Assembly (NCBI RefSeq): GCF_030817495.1
Contig: NZ_JAUSZK010000001.1
Location: 4,381,001 to 4,445,000 of the forward strand
DNA: 64,000 nt
Source of the DNA: Streptomyces sp. V3I7
GTDB taxonomy: Bacteria; Actinomycetota; Actinomycetes; Streptomycetales; Streptomycetaceae
Reading direction: 5' to 3'
Positions 42,849 to 51,515 of the stretch are shown in pieces. Every line of letters starts with the position of its first letter. The stretch's first letter is position 1. The notes beneath the pieces were generated by a model. The model ran no database searches, was not told the DNA's origin, and was given only the letters and a program-made list of their open reading frames with translations. A program made the position numbers and the translations under genes.

Positions 42849-43295
42849 GTGTTCAATGACATAGGACCGCTCGAGCTGGTGACGATCATCGTGCTCGCAG
42901 TGCTCGTCTTCGGGCCCGACAAGCTCCCGAAGGTCATTCAGGACACCATGCGGACGATCCGGAAGATCCGCGAGTTCTCCGAGAGCGCCAAGCACGACAT
43001 CCGCAGCGAACTGGGTCCCGACTTCAAGGACTTCGAGTTCGAGGACCTCAACCCCAAGACCTTCCTCCGCAAGCAGATGGAGAAGGACGAGCTGGGGCTG
43101 AACGAGCTCCGTGGCAGCTTCGACCTGAAGAAGGAGATGGCCGAGGTCACCGACGCGGTCAACGGCCACGGCGGCGGGTTGCCCGCCCCGTCCGCCTCCG
43201 TCCCGTCCGCCTCCGCCCCGCGCGTCGACATGACCAAGAAGCCCGAGGAACCCGCCGGCCAGGAGCGCCCGCCCTACGACGCGGACGCCACCTGA
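42849..43295 (+). CDS. tatB: Sec-independent translocase subunit TatB
   Basis: 148 aa from GTG 42849 after AAGGAGC. The N-terminal MFNDIGPLELVTIIVLAVLVFGPDKLPKV is the TatA/B membrane hairpin, with the Pro/Gly hinge (FGP). An amphipathic helix and a long charged tail (to about residue 148), typical of TatB, follow. It functions with TatA and TatC in export of folded twin-arginine proteins. It lies 267 bp after the anti-sigma gene. Confidence 0.95.
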   Translation: MFNDIGPLELVTIIVLAVLVFGPDKLPKVIQDTMRTIRKIREFSESAKHDIRSELGPDFKDFEFEDLNPKTFLRKQMEKDELGLNELRGSFDLKKEMAEVTDAVNGHGGGLPAPSASVPSASAPRVDMTKKPEEPAGQERPPYDADAT

Positions 43296-43477
43296 CCGTC
43301 GTACGCACGGCGTGATCCCGCCGTCCGCACGACCCACCCGCCGGGCGGTTTCCCAGCCGCTCCCACAGGTGTGGTTATGCTGCCGAGTTGTTGCGCGGAC
43401 CGTACGCAGACATGCAAGGCCGCCCGAAGGGGGGCGGGCCGCCGCGGTCCGACCAGAGCGAGGAGGCGTCCGGGTAC

Positions 43478-44149
43478 ATGGAGACGACAAGTAGGGCAGC
43501 CGGGCAGGCGTCGGCCACCGAGGGCGGCCGGCAGTCCGCCTCGGCCCGGCGCAGCGTCGACGGCTACCTGCTGGCGCCCTTCCCGTGGTACGGCCTGGAC
43601 GAGGCCTTCACGGGGCCGCGCTGGCTCATGCAGGTCGGTACGGCAGCCGACGGCGCCGTCCAGCACGGCTCGACCGGGCACGGTGACGAACCCTCCGTGC
43701 GCAACGAGCACACGGCCGCGTCCGCGTCCGACCCGCGCGAGAAGTTCGCCGTGGTCGTCACCGTGGCCGCCAACCCCGTACGCCGCAGCGCCGACGGCAC
43801 GGGACTGCTGGAGGCCACCTCGGTGTCCTCGGCGGCGTGGCTGGCGGGCGTGGGGCTGCTGACGTTCACCTGGCCCGGGCAGATGGACCACACCCTGCGC
43901 GACGACTGGCTGGAGCAGCAGACGGAGACCGCCTGGGTGCTGGCCGACGACCTGTCCGGCCCGGCCTGGTCGACGCTGTCCCTGCCGGTCGACGGCGTGC
44001 CGACGCTCTTCCACTACCGGGAGTCCGAGTTCGGCTGGGTCCTCGCCGGGTCGACCCAGGAGGGCGTGCACCTGGGCGCGTACGGGCGCGGGATGAGCGC
44101 CTACGGTCTTGGCTTCGCCATGATCAAGGACATCAACGCCTACGCCTAG
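43478..44149 (+). CDS. Conserved hypothetical protein (223 aa)
   Basis: 223 aa from ATG 43478 after GAGGAGG; longer starts exist. Residues 25-45 read YLLAPFPWYGLDEAFTGPRWLMQVG. The rest alternates beta strands and short helices (LSLPVDGVPTLFHYRESEFGWVLAG, then GAYGRGMSAYGLGF), suggesting a compact soluble beta-rich protein. No signal or membrane segment was seen. It is an actinobacterial-type conserved hypothetical to judge from context between tatB and mrp. I do not recognise a function. Confidence 0.72.
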   Translation: METTSRAAGQASATEGGRQSASARRSVDGYLLAPFPWYGLDEAFTGPRWLMQVGTAADGAVQHGSTGHGDEPSVRNEHTAASASDPREKFAVVVTVAANPVRRSADGTGLLEATSVSSAAWLAGVGLLTFTWPGQMDHTLRDDWLEQQTETAWVLADDLSGPAWSTLSLPVDGVPTLFHYRESEFGWVLAGSTQEGVHLGAYGRGMSAYGLGFAMIKDINAYA

Positions 44150-44167
44150 CCGGTGGGGCCCAGCGGA

Positions 44168-44197
44168 AAGGGGCGCCGTTGGTTCGCGGCGCCCCTT
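44168..44197 (-). terminator. Bidirectional terminator between convergent genes
   Basis: AAGGGGCGCCG (44168-44178) pairs perfectly with CGGCGCCCCTT (44187-44197), loop 8 nt. Confidence 0.82.
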
Positions 44198-44249
44198 CGC
44201 CGTAGGGCTTGATGTGGTGTCGCGGGTGCGGGGCGCATGTGGCTGGTCG

Positions 44250-44345
44250 CTCCCCCAAAGCTCTCGACTTCGTTCGAGCAGGGAGGTACCCCCATCGCGG
44301 CGGAGCCGCAAATCGGACACAGTCCCGCGCCCCTGCGTCGGCTGC
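44250..44345 (+). repeat. Dispersed palindromic Streptomyces repeat elements
   Basis: GCTCCCCCAAAGCTCTCGA, CTTCG, TTCGAGCAGGGAGGTACCCCCAT (about 44250-44295) forms a long hairpin and shares its CTCCCCCA...ACCCCCA frame with the element inside mshB. A second unit, CAGTCCCGCGCCCCTGCG (about 44321), resembles the common CCCCGCGCCCCT repeat also present at about 59938. Confidence 0.6.
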
Positions 44346-44366
44346 CCTTGAGCCGGCTGTGTGGCT

Positions 44367-45500
44367 CTAGAACTTGTTCCTCGGCGTGATGCCCAGGGAC
44401 AGGCCCGACAGACCGCGCTGACGGCCGCCCAGCTTGCCCGCGATGGCGCGCAGGGCCGAGCCCGCCGGGGAGTCCGGGTCGCTCAGGACGACCGGCCTGC
44501 CGTCGTCGCCGCCCTCGCGCAGACGGACGTCGATGGGGATGGAGCCGAGGACCGGGACCGTCGTGCCGGTCGTGCGGCTCAGGCCGTCGGCGACCGTCTG
44601 GCCGCCGCCTGTGCCGAACACGTCGACCATCTCGTCGCAGTGCGGGCAGGGCAGACCCGACATGTTCTCGACGACGCCCACGATCTTCTGGTGCGTCTGC
44701 ACCGCGATCGAGCCCGCGCGCTCGGCCACCTCGGCAGCCGCCTGCTGCGGCGTGGTCACGACCAGGATCTCGGCGTTCGGGATCAGCTGGGCCACGGAGA
44801 TGGCGATGTCGCCGGTGCCCGGCGGCAGGTCGAGCAGCAGGACGTCCAGGTCGCCCCAGTACACGTCCGCCAGGAACTGCTGGAGCGCGCGGTGCAGCAT
44901 CGGGCCGCGCCACACGACCGGGGCGTTGCCCGGGGTGAACATGCCGATCGAGATGACCTTCACGCCATTGGCCGAGGGCGGCATGATCATGTTCTCGACC
45001 TGGGTGGGCCGGCCGTCGGCGCCGAGCATGCGCGGCACGCTGTGGCCGTAGATGTCGGCGTCGACGACACCGACCTTCAGACCGTCCGCCGCCATCGCGG
45101 CCGCCAGGTTCACCGTCACGGAGGACTTGCCGACGCCGCCCTTGCCGGAGGCGACCGCGTACACCCGGGTGAGGTTGCCCGGCTTGGCGAAGGGGACCTC
45201 GCGCTCGGCCTGGCCGCCGCGCAGGGCCGCCGCCAGCTCCTTGCGCTGCTCGTCGCTCATCACATCGAGCGTGACGTCGACCCGGGTGACCCCGTCGACG
45301 CCGGAGACCGCCTCGGTCACGCGCTGCGTGATCGTGTCGCGCATCGGACAGCCGGAGACCGTCAGGTACACGGTGACCGCGACCGCTCCGTCGTCACCGA
45401 TCTCCACCGATTTGACCATCCCGAGTTCGGTGATGGGGCGGTTGATCTCGGGGTCGTTCACCGTCGCCAGTGCCTCGCGCACCGCGTCTTCCGTAGCCAT
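44367..45500 (-). CDS. mrp: Mrp/ApbC Fe-S cluster carrier ATPase
   Basis: 377 aa. An N-terminal MIP18/DUF59 domain (about 1-85, with TVSGCPMRDTI) is fused to a P-loop NTPase of the Mrp/NBP35 class. The deviant Walker A SGKGGVGKSS is near residue 120, DADIYGHSVPRML near 150 and LLLDLPPGTGD near 222. The CPHC pair near residue 280 is the cluster site. It transfers 4Fe-4S clusters to apoproteins. It lies 44 bp after the DUF1003 gene and is probably co-transcribed with it. Confidence 0.96.
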   Translation of the reverse strand: MATEDAVREALATVNDPEINRPITELGMVKSVEIGDDGAVAVTVYLTVSGCPMRDTITQRVTEAVSGVDGVTRVDVTLDVMSDEQRKELAAALRGGQAEREVPFAKPGNLTRVYAVASGKGGVGKSSVTVNLAAAMAADGLKVGVVDADIYGHSVPRMLGADGRPTQVENMIMPPSANGVKVISIGMFTPGNAPVVWRGPMLHRALQQFLADVYWGDLDVLLLDLPPGTGDIAISVAQLIPNAEILVVTTPQQAAAEVAERAGSIAVQTHQKIVGVVENMSGLPCPHCDEMVDVFGTGGGQTVADGLSRTTGTTVPVLGSIPIDVRLREGGDDGRPVVLSDPDSPAGSALRAIAGKLGGRQRGLSGLSLGITPRNKF

Positions 45501-45544
45501 AGCACTGATGGTACGGCGCACGGTGGGGGCCACGGAAAGACCTC

Positions 45545-46174
45545 TCAGCGGTCGTCTGTGTCACGTACCGGCCGTTGTTGCCGCCGCTCGGGTGGCTCCG
45601 GACGCCCCGGCAGCTCCGCCGGGTAGGGAACCTCCCCGTCCTGCTGCCGCTTCTCCTCCAGCTCCCTGACCAGGTCCTGGAGCTCGGAGCGGATCCAGTC
45701 GCGGGTCGCCACCTCGCCGAGCCCCATGCGCAGCGCGGCGATCTCCCGGGTCAGGTACTCGGTGTCCGCGATCGACCGCTCGTTCTGCTTGCGGTCCTGT
45801 TCGAGGTTCACCCGGTCGCGGTCGTCCTGCCGGTTCTGCGCGAGCAGGATCAGCGGGGCCGCGTAGGACGCCTGGAGCGACAGGGCCAGCGTCAGGAAGA
45901 TGAACGGGAACTCGTCGAAGCGCAGGTGCCGCGGCGCGCTGACGTTCCACAGCACCCACACGATGATCACGACCGTCATCCAGACGAGGAACCGTCCGGT
46001 GCCGATGAAGCGGGCGATCTTCTCCGACAGCCGCCCGAAGGCCTCCGGGTCCCATTCGGGCAGGATCCGGCGCTTGGGCGCGCGCGGCTGGTCGAGCCGG
46101 GCGCGCTGCGGCCGCGGCGCGGCGGTGGCCCCCGCCGGGGTGCGCTCGCGCGTGCTCTCCCGCTCAGGAGCCAT
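45545..46174 (-). CDS. DUF1003 membrane protein
   Basis: 209 aa. An Arg/Pro-rich cytoplasmic N-terminus of about 55 residues is followed by two membrane helices (FLVWMTVVIIVWVLWNV at about 63-79 and IFLTLALSLQASYAAPLILLA at about 90-110). A long charged cytoplasmic coiled coil follows (NRQDDRDRVNLEQDRKQNERS onward), as in DUF1003. The ATG overlaps the end of the MgtE-N/CBS gene by 11 bp, so translation is coupled. The pairing matches Rv1231c-Rv1232c. Function is unknown; a link to divalent cations is inferred from the partner. Confidence 0.93.
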   Translation of the reverse strand: MAPERESTRERTPAGATAAPRPQRARLDQPRAPKRRILPEWDPEAFGRLSEKIARFIGTGRFLVWMTVVIIVWVLWNVSAPRHLRFDEFPFIFLTLALSLQASYAAPLILLAQNRQDDRDRVNLEQDRKQNERSIADTEYLTREIAALRMGLGEVATRDWIRSELQDLVRELEEKRQQDGEVPYPAELPGRPEPPERRQQRPVRDTDDR

Positions 46175-47462
46175 TCGTGCCCGCCCCCTCCTCCGCCGGG
46201 CTCTCGTCGAGGTGGAACTCCGTCTCCCGCCAGTCGTCGGGGAGCATGTGGTCGAGGACGTCGTCCACGGTCACCGCGCCCAGCAGCGACCCGGACTCGT
46301 CGACGACGGGCCCCGCGACCATGTCGTACGCGGCGAAGAACCCGGCGATCACGGGCAGCGCGGCGTCCGGGGCGAGCGTCTGGAGCTCGTCGTCGACCAG
46401 CGAGCTGACCAGGGTGTACGGCGGGTCGCGCAGCAGGCGCTGGAAGTGGACGGTGCCCAGGTACTTGCCGGTCGGCGTCTCGTCGGGCGGGCGGCAGACG
46501 TAGACCTGGGCGGCGAGGGCGGGGGACAGGTCGGGGTTGCGGACGCGGGCGAGGGCGTCGGCGACGGTCGCGTCCGGCCGCAGCACGATCGGCTCGGTGG
46601 TCATGAGACCGCCGGCGGTGTGCTCCTCGTACTGCATCAGGCGCCGCATGTCCGCCGCGTCGTCGGGCGCCATCAGGCTCAGCAGCCGCTCCTTGTCGGC
46701 CTCCGGGAGCTCGGAGAGGAGGTCGGCCGCGTCGTCGGGGTCCATGGCCTCCAGGACGTCCGCCGCGCGCTCCTCCTTCAGCTTGCCGAGGATCTCGATC
46801 TGGTCGTCCTCCGGGAGCTCCTCCAGGACGTCGGCCAGACGGTCGTCGTCGAGAGCGGCGGCGACCTCGGCACGGCGCTTGGCGGAGAGGTGGTGCAGGA
46901 CGTTGGCGAGGTCGGCGGGGCGCAGCTGCTCGAAGGTGGCGAGCAGGTTCTCGGCGCCCTGCCCGTGCTCCTCCAGGGCGAAGCCGGTGACGTCCGACCA
47001 GGGGACCGTCAGCGTCTCGCCCTTGGCCCGCCGGAAGGCGCCGCCCTTCTTGCCCTTGCGGACGAAGAGCCGGTCGACCTCCCAGTCCCGGCGGGCCGGC
47101 AGCTGCTGCACCGACAGGTCCAGGACGGTGACCTCCTCGCCGGTCTCGTCGAGCCTGACCCGCCGGTCGAGCAGTTCCCCGAAGACGAGGCGCTCGGTGG
47201 GCCGCTGCTCGAAGCGGCGCACGTTGAGCACGCCGGTGGCGATGACCTGCCCGGACTCGATGCTGGTCACCCGGGTCATGGGCAGGAAGATGCGGCGCCG
47301 GGTGGGCAGTTCGACGACCAGCCCGAGCAGCCGCGGCGGCCGCTTGCCGACGCGCAGCATCACGACCAGGTCCCGCACCCGGCCCACCAGGTCGCCGTTC
47401 GGATCGAAGACGGGGACACCGGCGAGGTGCGAGACGAAGATCCGGGGGGCGCCGGCTGCCAT
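46164..47462 (-). CDS. MgtE N-domain/CBS protein without a channel domain
   Basis: 432 aa. An N-terminal PRC-barrel-like part (about 1-130, FVSHLAGVPVFDPNGDLVGRVRDLVV) is followed by an MgtE N-terminal helical superdomain (about 165-285; LPEDDQIEILGKL, MDPDDAADLLSELP). Two CBS domains follow (about 285-420). In MgtE channels these modules sense Mg2+ and gate a C-terminal five-helix pore. No membrane segment exists here, so this is the sensor without the channel. The next gene encodes a two-helix membrane protein that could be its partner (inference). Confidence 0.92.
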   Translation of the reverse strand: MAAGAPRIFVSHLAGVPVFDPNGDLVGRVRDLVVMLRVGKRPPRLLGLVVELPTRRRIFLPMTRVTSIESGQVIATGVLNVRRFEQRPTERLVFGELLDRRVRLDETGEEVTVLDLSVQQLPARRDWEVDRLFVRKGKKGGAFRRAKGETLTVPWSDVTGFALEEHGQGAENLLATFEQLRPADLANVLHHLSAKRRAEVAAALDDDRLADVLEELPEDDQIEILGKLKEERAADVLEAMDPDDAADLLSELPEADKERLLSLMAPDDAADMRRLMQYEEHTAGGLMTTEPIVLRPDATVADALARVRNPDLSPALAAQVYVCRPPDETPTGKYLGTVHFQRLLRDPPYTLVSSLVDDELQTLAPDAALPVIAGFFAAYDMVAGPVVDESGSLLGAVTVDDVLDHMLPDDWRETEFHLDESPAEEGAGTNGS

Positions 47463-47694
47463 GGCTGTACTCCCTTGACGACCTCGTGCGGCGTCCTTCT
47501 CGTCCGAAGCGACATCCGAAGTGCCGCTGTACGCGCTCCTTGTCCCAATGGCCCGCTCAGTGGGGTTCAGGCTAGCCCGTCCTGATCCGGTACGCCCTGG
47601 TGAGCGGTCCGGACGGACTGGCTCCGCCGCGTCGCCGCAGCCCCGGTACGCTGCGGTACGCCCCCCCAGGACCGCCAGAAAGGCAGCCCCGCCC

Positions 47695-48441
47695 GTGACT
47701 GTGACTCCCCAGGGCCGAACGCGCCGCGCCGCACCGAGGATCGCGATGTGTGCGCTGGTCGTGGCGGGGACGGTGGCGCTCTCGGGGTGCGGCGGCGACG
47801 CGGACCCGGACGCCGGGACCAATGGGGTGGGCCGGCTGTCGGCCGCCAAGATCCAGACGAAGACCCGTACGGCGGCGGACGCGGCCGGGGCGGTGCGGCT
47901 GTCGGGGACGGTGGTCGCCGCCGGACGGACGTACACGCTGGACATGCAGCTGAAGGACGACGGCGGAACGGGGTCGGTCACCGCGAAGGGGAGCGCGTTC
48001 AAGCTGGTGCGCATCGGCAAGGAGCTGTATCTGAAGGCCGACGCCGCCTTCTGGAAGCACGCCGGCGGCGGCGGCTCGGCGACCGCGGACAAGCTGGGCG
48101 GCAAGTACGTGAAGGTGCCGCAGGACGACCCGGTGTACAAGAAGTTCAGCGGCTTCACCGACAAGGGCGTCCTCCTCGGCGGACTGCTGCCCCTGCACGG
48201 CAAGCTGGCCACGGACGGCCACCACGAGGCGTCCGGTGTGCGCACCGTCCGCATCACCGGCGACCACGGCTCGGGCGGCACCCTCGACGTCTCCCTGGAG
48301 GGCAAGCCGTACCCGCTGCGCCTGGTGCGTGGCGGTCACGCGGGCACGCTCAGCTTCTCCGACTGGGGCAAGGACTTCGCCCTGAAGGAGCCCGCGGGAG
48401 ACGACACCGTGGACTACGGGCAGCAACTGCCGTCGTCCTGA
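47695..48441 (+). CDS. LppX/LprG-type lipoprotein
   Basis: 248 aa from GTG 47695. Lipobox LSGC with Cys at residue 32 follows an Arg-rich n-region. The mature protein resembles the LppX_LprAFG/LolA half-barrel family: GTVVAAGRTYTLDMQLKDDGGTGSV, LYLKADAAFWKH and GKYVKVP strands. Family members carry lipids or glycolipids across the envelope. An upstream ATG would add a long non-conserved leader. It is divergent from the MgtE-N/CBS gene. Confidence 0.86.
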   Translation: MTVTPQGRTRRAAPRIAMCALVVAGTVALSGCGGDADPDAGTNGVGRLSAAKIQTKTRTAADAAGAVRLSGTVVAAGRTYTLDMQLKDDGGTGSVTAKGSAFKLVRIGKELYLKADAAFWKHAGGGGSATADKLGGKYVKVPQDDPVYKKFSGFTDKGVLLGGLLPLHGKLATDGHHEASGVRTVRITGDHGSGGTLDVSLEGKPYPLRLVRGGHAGTLSFSDWGKDFALKEPAGDDTVDYGQQLPSS

Positions 48442-48488
48442 CGGCGGCGGCCGTGTGCCGTGACCAGGGTCTTTCGTGACGAGAGGCG

Positions 48489-49010
48489 CTACGCCCGCTT
48501 GCGTCCGCGCCGCTTCAGGAGCAGCCGGGGCAGCCCCGCCGGGATCGGCTGACGCGTCGTCGCCGGGGTCGGCATCGGAGGCTCGGCGAGGGAGCCGTCC
48601 GGCAGCGGAAGGAGCCCGCCCGTCGGGACCAGGCGCAGCACCCGGCACTCGCGCGCCCAGCGGCCCGTCATGGCCTCGCCGTCGGACGCGTTGAGGCGCT
48701 TGCCCTTCAGCTCCGCGACCGTCGCCTCCCACTCGGGGGAGCCCGGCGCCAGCTCGGACACCGTCGCCGTCCAGTCGACCAGCCGGCCGCCCTTGTCCTT
48801 GCCGCGCACGACCACCTCGGCGGTGCCGCCGTCGGTCAGTCCGGCCAGGGACTGCTCGCCGGGGCCGTCGCCGACCACACAGGCCGCGCCCTCGTGCCAG
48901 GCGTGCCACAGCGCCCGCGCGGCCGGAGCGCCGGCGCCCTTGACCCAGATGAGGCCGGACTTCTTGGTGGCCTCCTCGACGAGGGCCTGGTCGAGCAGCT
49001 CGCTAGTCAT
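48489..49010 (-). CDS. Conserved hypothetical protein (173 aa)
   Basis: 173 aa with no signal peptide. Residues about 10-130 show a pattern of short beta strands (SGLIWVKG, AACVVGDGPGEQS, AEVVVRGKDKGGRLVDWTATV) that is compatible with a flavin/F420-binding split barrel, but no diagnostic motif is present. The C-terminus is Pro-rich and ends in a basic tail (LLLKRRGRKRA). It is placed between a lipoprotein gene and corA. I do not assign a function. Confidence 0.7.
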   Translation of the reverse strand: MTSELLDQALVEEATKKSGLIWVKGAGAPAARALWHAWHEGAACVVGDGPGEQSLAGLTDGGTAEVVVRGKDKGGRLVDWTATVSELAPGSPEWEATVAELKGKRLNASDGEAMTGRWARECRVLRLVPTGGLLPLPDGSLAEPPMPTPATTRQPIPAGLPRLLLKRRGRKRA

Positions 49011-49080
49011 GTGCCCAAGCCTATCCAGCCGTCCGGCGGGCCCCCGGCCGTCGGCCGTCAGCGACCCCGGGCCGCCGCCC

Positions 49081-50229
49081 TCACAGCCAGCCGTTGCGCT
49101 TCAACGTGCGGTGGATGCCCAGACAGATGACCACGGTGACGCCCATGATCCCCGGGTAGCCGTACCTCCAGTGCAGCTCGGGCATGTGCTCGAAGTTCAT
49201 GCCGTAGACGCCGCAGACCATGGTCGGTACGGCGATGATCGCCGCCCACGCCGTGATCTTGCGCATGTCCTCGTTCTGGGCGACCGACGCCTGGGCGAGG
49301 TTGGCCTGGAGGATGGAGTTGAGCAGTTCGTCGAAGCCCACGACCTGCTCGTGCACGCGGTCGAGGTGGTCGGCGACGTCGCGGAAGTACTTCTGGATGT
49401 CCGGGTCGATCAGCCGCATCGGACGCTCGCTCAGCAGCTGCATGGGACGCAGCAGCGGAGCGACCGCGCGCTTGAACTCCAGCACCTCGCGCTTGAGTTG
49501 GTAGATCCGCGCCGAGTCCACACCACGCGACACCCCGCCCTTGCGGCCTGGCGAGAAGACCTCGGTCTCCACGTCGTCGATGTCGTCCTGCACCGCGTCC
49601 ACGACCGCCATGTAGCCGTCGACGACGTGGTCGGCGATGGCGTGCAGCACGGCCGAGGGGCCCTTGGCGAGCAGCTCGGGGTCGTCCTGGAGCCGGTGCC
49701 GCAGCGCCCGCAGGGAGCCCTGCCCGCCGTGCCGGACGGTGATGAAGAAGTCCCGGCCGGTGAAGCACATGACCTCGCCGGTCTCCACGACCTCGCTGTT
49801 GGCGGTGAGCCGGTCGTGCTCGACGTAGTGGATGGTCTTGAAGACGGTGAACAGCGAGTCGTCGTACCGCTCCAGCTTCGGGCGCTGGTGCGCCTGCACC
49901 GCGTCCTCCACGGCCAGCGGGTGCAGCCCGAACTCGCTTGCGATGCCCGAGAATTCGGCCTCGGTCGGCTCGTGCAGCCCGATCCAGACGAACCCGCCGT
50001 CCCGGCGTACCTGCCGCATCGCCTCCTGCGGGCTCAGCGGGCCCTCGCTCGGGACGCGGGCGCCCTCGCGGTAGACGGCGCAGTCGACGACGGCCGAGGG
50101 CGTCGACGGGTCGCGAGTGCTGTCGTACGGACCGGTGTCCATGCGCAGACCGTCCTTGAGCGGGCCGTCCTTGCGGAGCGAGGGGCGGGACGGGCGGACG
50201 GCGGCGCGCAGGTCGCGGATCATCGACAT
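49081..50229 (-). CDS. corA: CorA-family Mg2+/Co2+ channel
   Basis: 382 aa. A soluble alpha/beta N-domain and a long stalk helix are followed by two C-terminal membrane helices. The signature YGMNF lies near residue 345, between TM1 (IIAVPTMVCGVYGMNF) and the short loop before TM2, and a basic tail (LKRNGWL) ends the protein. A pentameric Mg2+ (or Co2+) uptake channel. ATG 50229, with a second Met two codons later. Rv1239c has the same relative position in M. tuberculosis. Confidence 0.94.
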   Translation of the reverse strand: MSMIRDLRAAVRPSRPSLRKDGPLKDGLRMDTGPYDSTRDPSTPSAVVDCAVYREGARVPSEGPLSPQEAMRQVRRDGGFVWIGLHEPTEAEFSGIASEFGLHPLAVEDAVQAHQRPKLERYDDSLFTVFKTIHYVEHDRLTANSEVVETGEVMCFTGRDFFITVRHGGQGSLRALRHRLQDDPELLAKGPSAVLHAIADHVVDGYMAVVDAVQDDIDDVETEVFSPGRKGGVSRGVDSARIYQLKREVLEFKRAVAPLLRPMQLLSERPMRLIDPDIQKYFRDVADHLDRVHEQVVGFDELLNSILQANLAQASVAQNEDMRKITAWAAIIAVPTMVCGVYGMNFEHMPELHWRYGYPGIMGVTVVICLGIHRTLKRNGWL

Positions 50230-50739
50230 GGCGGGCTCCTTCGCAACGCGCAGCGAAGCGCAACGAAACCGCGGTGACGGGTGGAACCACCCGGAATGAG
50301 GACGTCCTGACCGCGGATGTCTGGCACGTCCACAAAGCGGGGAGCACCGCACCGTCGCGGTGACTGGCTTCACTGCTGATTCGGCTACTGACGCAGAGCA
50401 GGGTGCAGTTCAGCTGCGGATCAGACAGATCAGGCAAAACAGACGAAGTGCTCTTCCGCAGGCGGCAGGAGTGCGCGCGCAGTGATGAGGTGGCAGCCAG
50501 GCAGAGCGGGCCGGAGCGGCTACGTCAGAGGCCGGAAGAGCGCGTGGTACTGCACGGTCGACTTCGGTCCATCGCAGCCCCACCTCCTCCGGCCGGTCCC
50601 TCGTAAGGGAGATTCATCCGGGCCGGAACCTGATCGCAGACGCTTGACGTGCCGTCCCGAGCCACCGGCTCACAGTATCAGCCGCCCGAAGTGTCAAGGC
50701 GCCGCTTTGCCTGTCACTGACGAGATCTATGCTCACCGC
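50230..50739. promoter_or_regulatory. Divergent intergenic region with a palindrome in the corA leader
   Basis: 510 bp without a credible gene. A perfect hairpin CGGGTGGAACCACCCG lies at 50278-50293, about 50 bp before the corA start codon. Downstream is the promoter region of the suppressor-of-fused gene (TTGACG at 50644-50649). No riboswitch consensus (M-box) was recognised. Confidence 0.5.
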
Positions 50740-51336
50740 ATGGTTGATGTCCTTGCTCTGGTCGAGGCACGGTTGAGGACCGCGCTGGGCGAACCGGACG
50801 CGCGCGCCGCCGTCACGTTCCTGGGCGCGGACCGCGTCGAGGTACTCCGTTTCCAGGACCGCGATCACGAGGGTCCCGTGGTCCGCTACGCCACCCTCGG
50901 CATGTCGGCGAACCCCATGACGGACCCCACGGCGACGCTCGCCGACCCCGTCAAGGGCCCCCGCGCCGAGCTGGTCCTCTCGGTCCGCGCGGGCGTCGCC
51001 GACACCGGCAAGGTGCTCCGTCCGCTGGCCGTGCTCGCCGCGTCCCCGCAGGTGGAAGGGCTCGTGGTGGCTCCCGGCGCCTCTCTCGACGTAGGGGAAC
51101 CGCTGTGGCCCGGCGCTCCGTTCAGCTCGGTCCTGGTCGCCGAACCGGGCGGCCTCGTCGAGGACCTGGAACTGGACGATCCGATGGACCCGGTGCGCTT
51201 CCTCCCTCTGCTGCCGATGACGGCGAACGAGGCCGCTTGGAAGCGTGTGCACGGCGCCCCGGCCCTCCAGGAGCGCTGGCTGGCGAAGGGCACCGATCTG
51301 CGGGATCCGGCCCGCCGCTCCGTCGCGCTGGACTGA
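50740..51336 (+). CDS. Suppressor-of-fused domain protein
   Basis: 198 aa from ATG 50740. The whole length fits the bacterial SUFU-like fold: ALVEARLRTALGEPDARAAVTFLG, VVRYATLGMS, RAELVLSVR and the FLPLLPMTANEAAWKRVHG helix near residue 165. Bacterial SUFU proteins are cytosolic, often acting in immunity or toxin-antitoxin contexts or of unknown role; here the neighbours suggest housekeeping. A longer in-frame start at 50482 adds non-conserved sequence. Confidence 0.85.
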   Translation: MVDVLALVEARLRTALGEPDARAAVTFLGADRVEVLRFQDRDHEGPVVRYATLGMSANPMTDPTATLADPVKGPRAELVLSVRAGVADTGKVLRPLAVLAASPQVEGLVVAPGASLDVGEPLWPGAPFSSVLVAEPGGLVEDLELDDPMDPVRFLPLLPMTANEAAWKRVHGAPALQERWLAKGTDLRDPARRSVALD

Positions 51337-51515
51337 CCTGTCCGACCGTGATCCATCTCACCAACGGCGGCTGGTGCCAGGACAGTTGAGTGGGCCGACG
51401 GGGTGGCCCGCGCGGGGGTGGTCGGCGGGCCGCGCGGGGGCTCGCGGTCCGCGTTTCCGCCCGGACGGGTGATCGTCCTTGACGTGGGGGAGCGAGGGTA
51501 GGACCGTGGGGCCCT

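Noticed and set aside
50230..50739. Mg2+ riboswitch (M-box or ykoK type) in front of corA
   Set aside because: No recognisable conserved core could be found by eye; only a simple hairpin is present.
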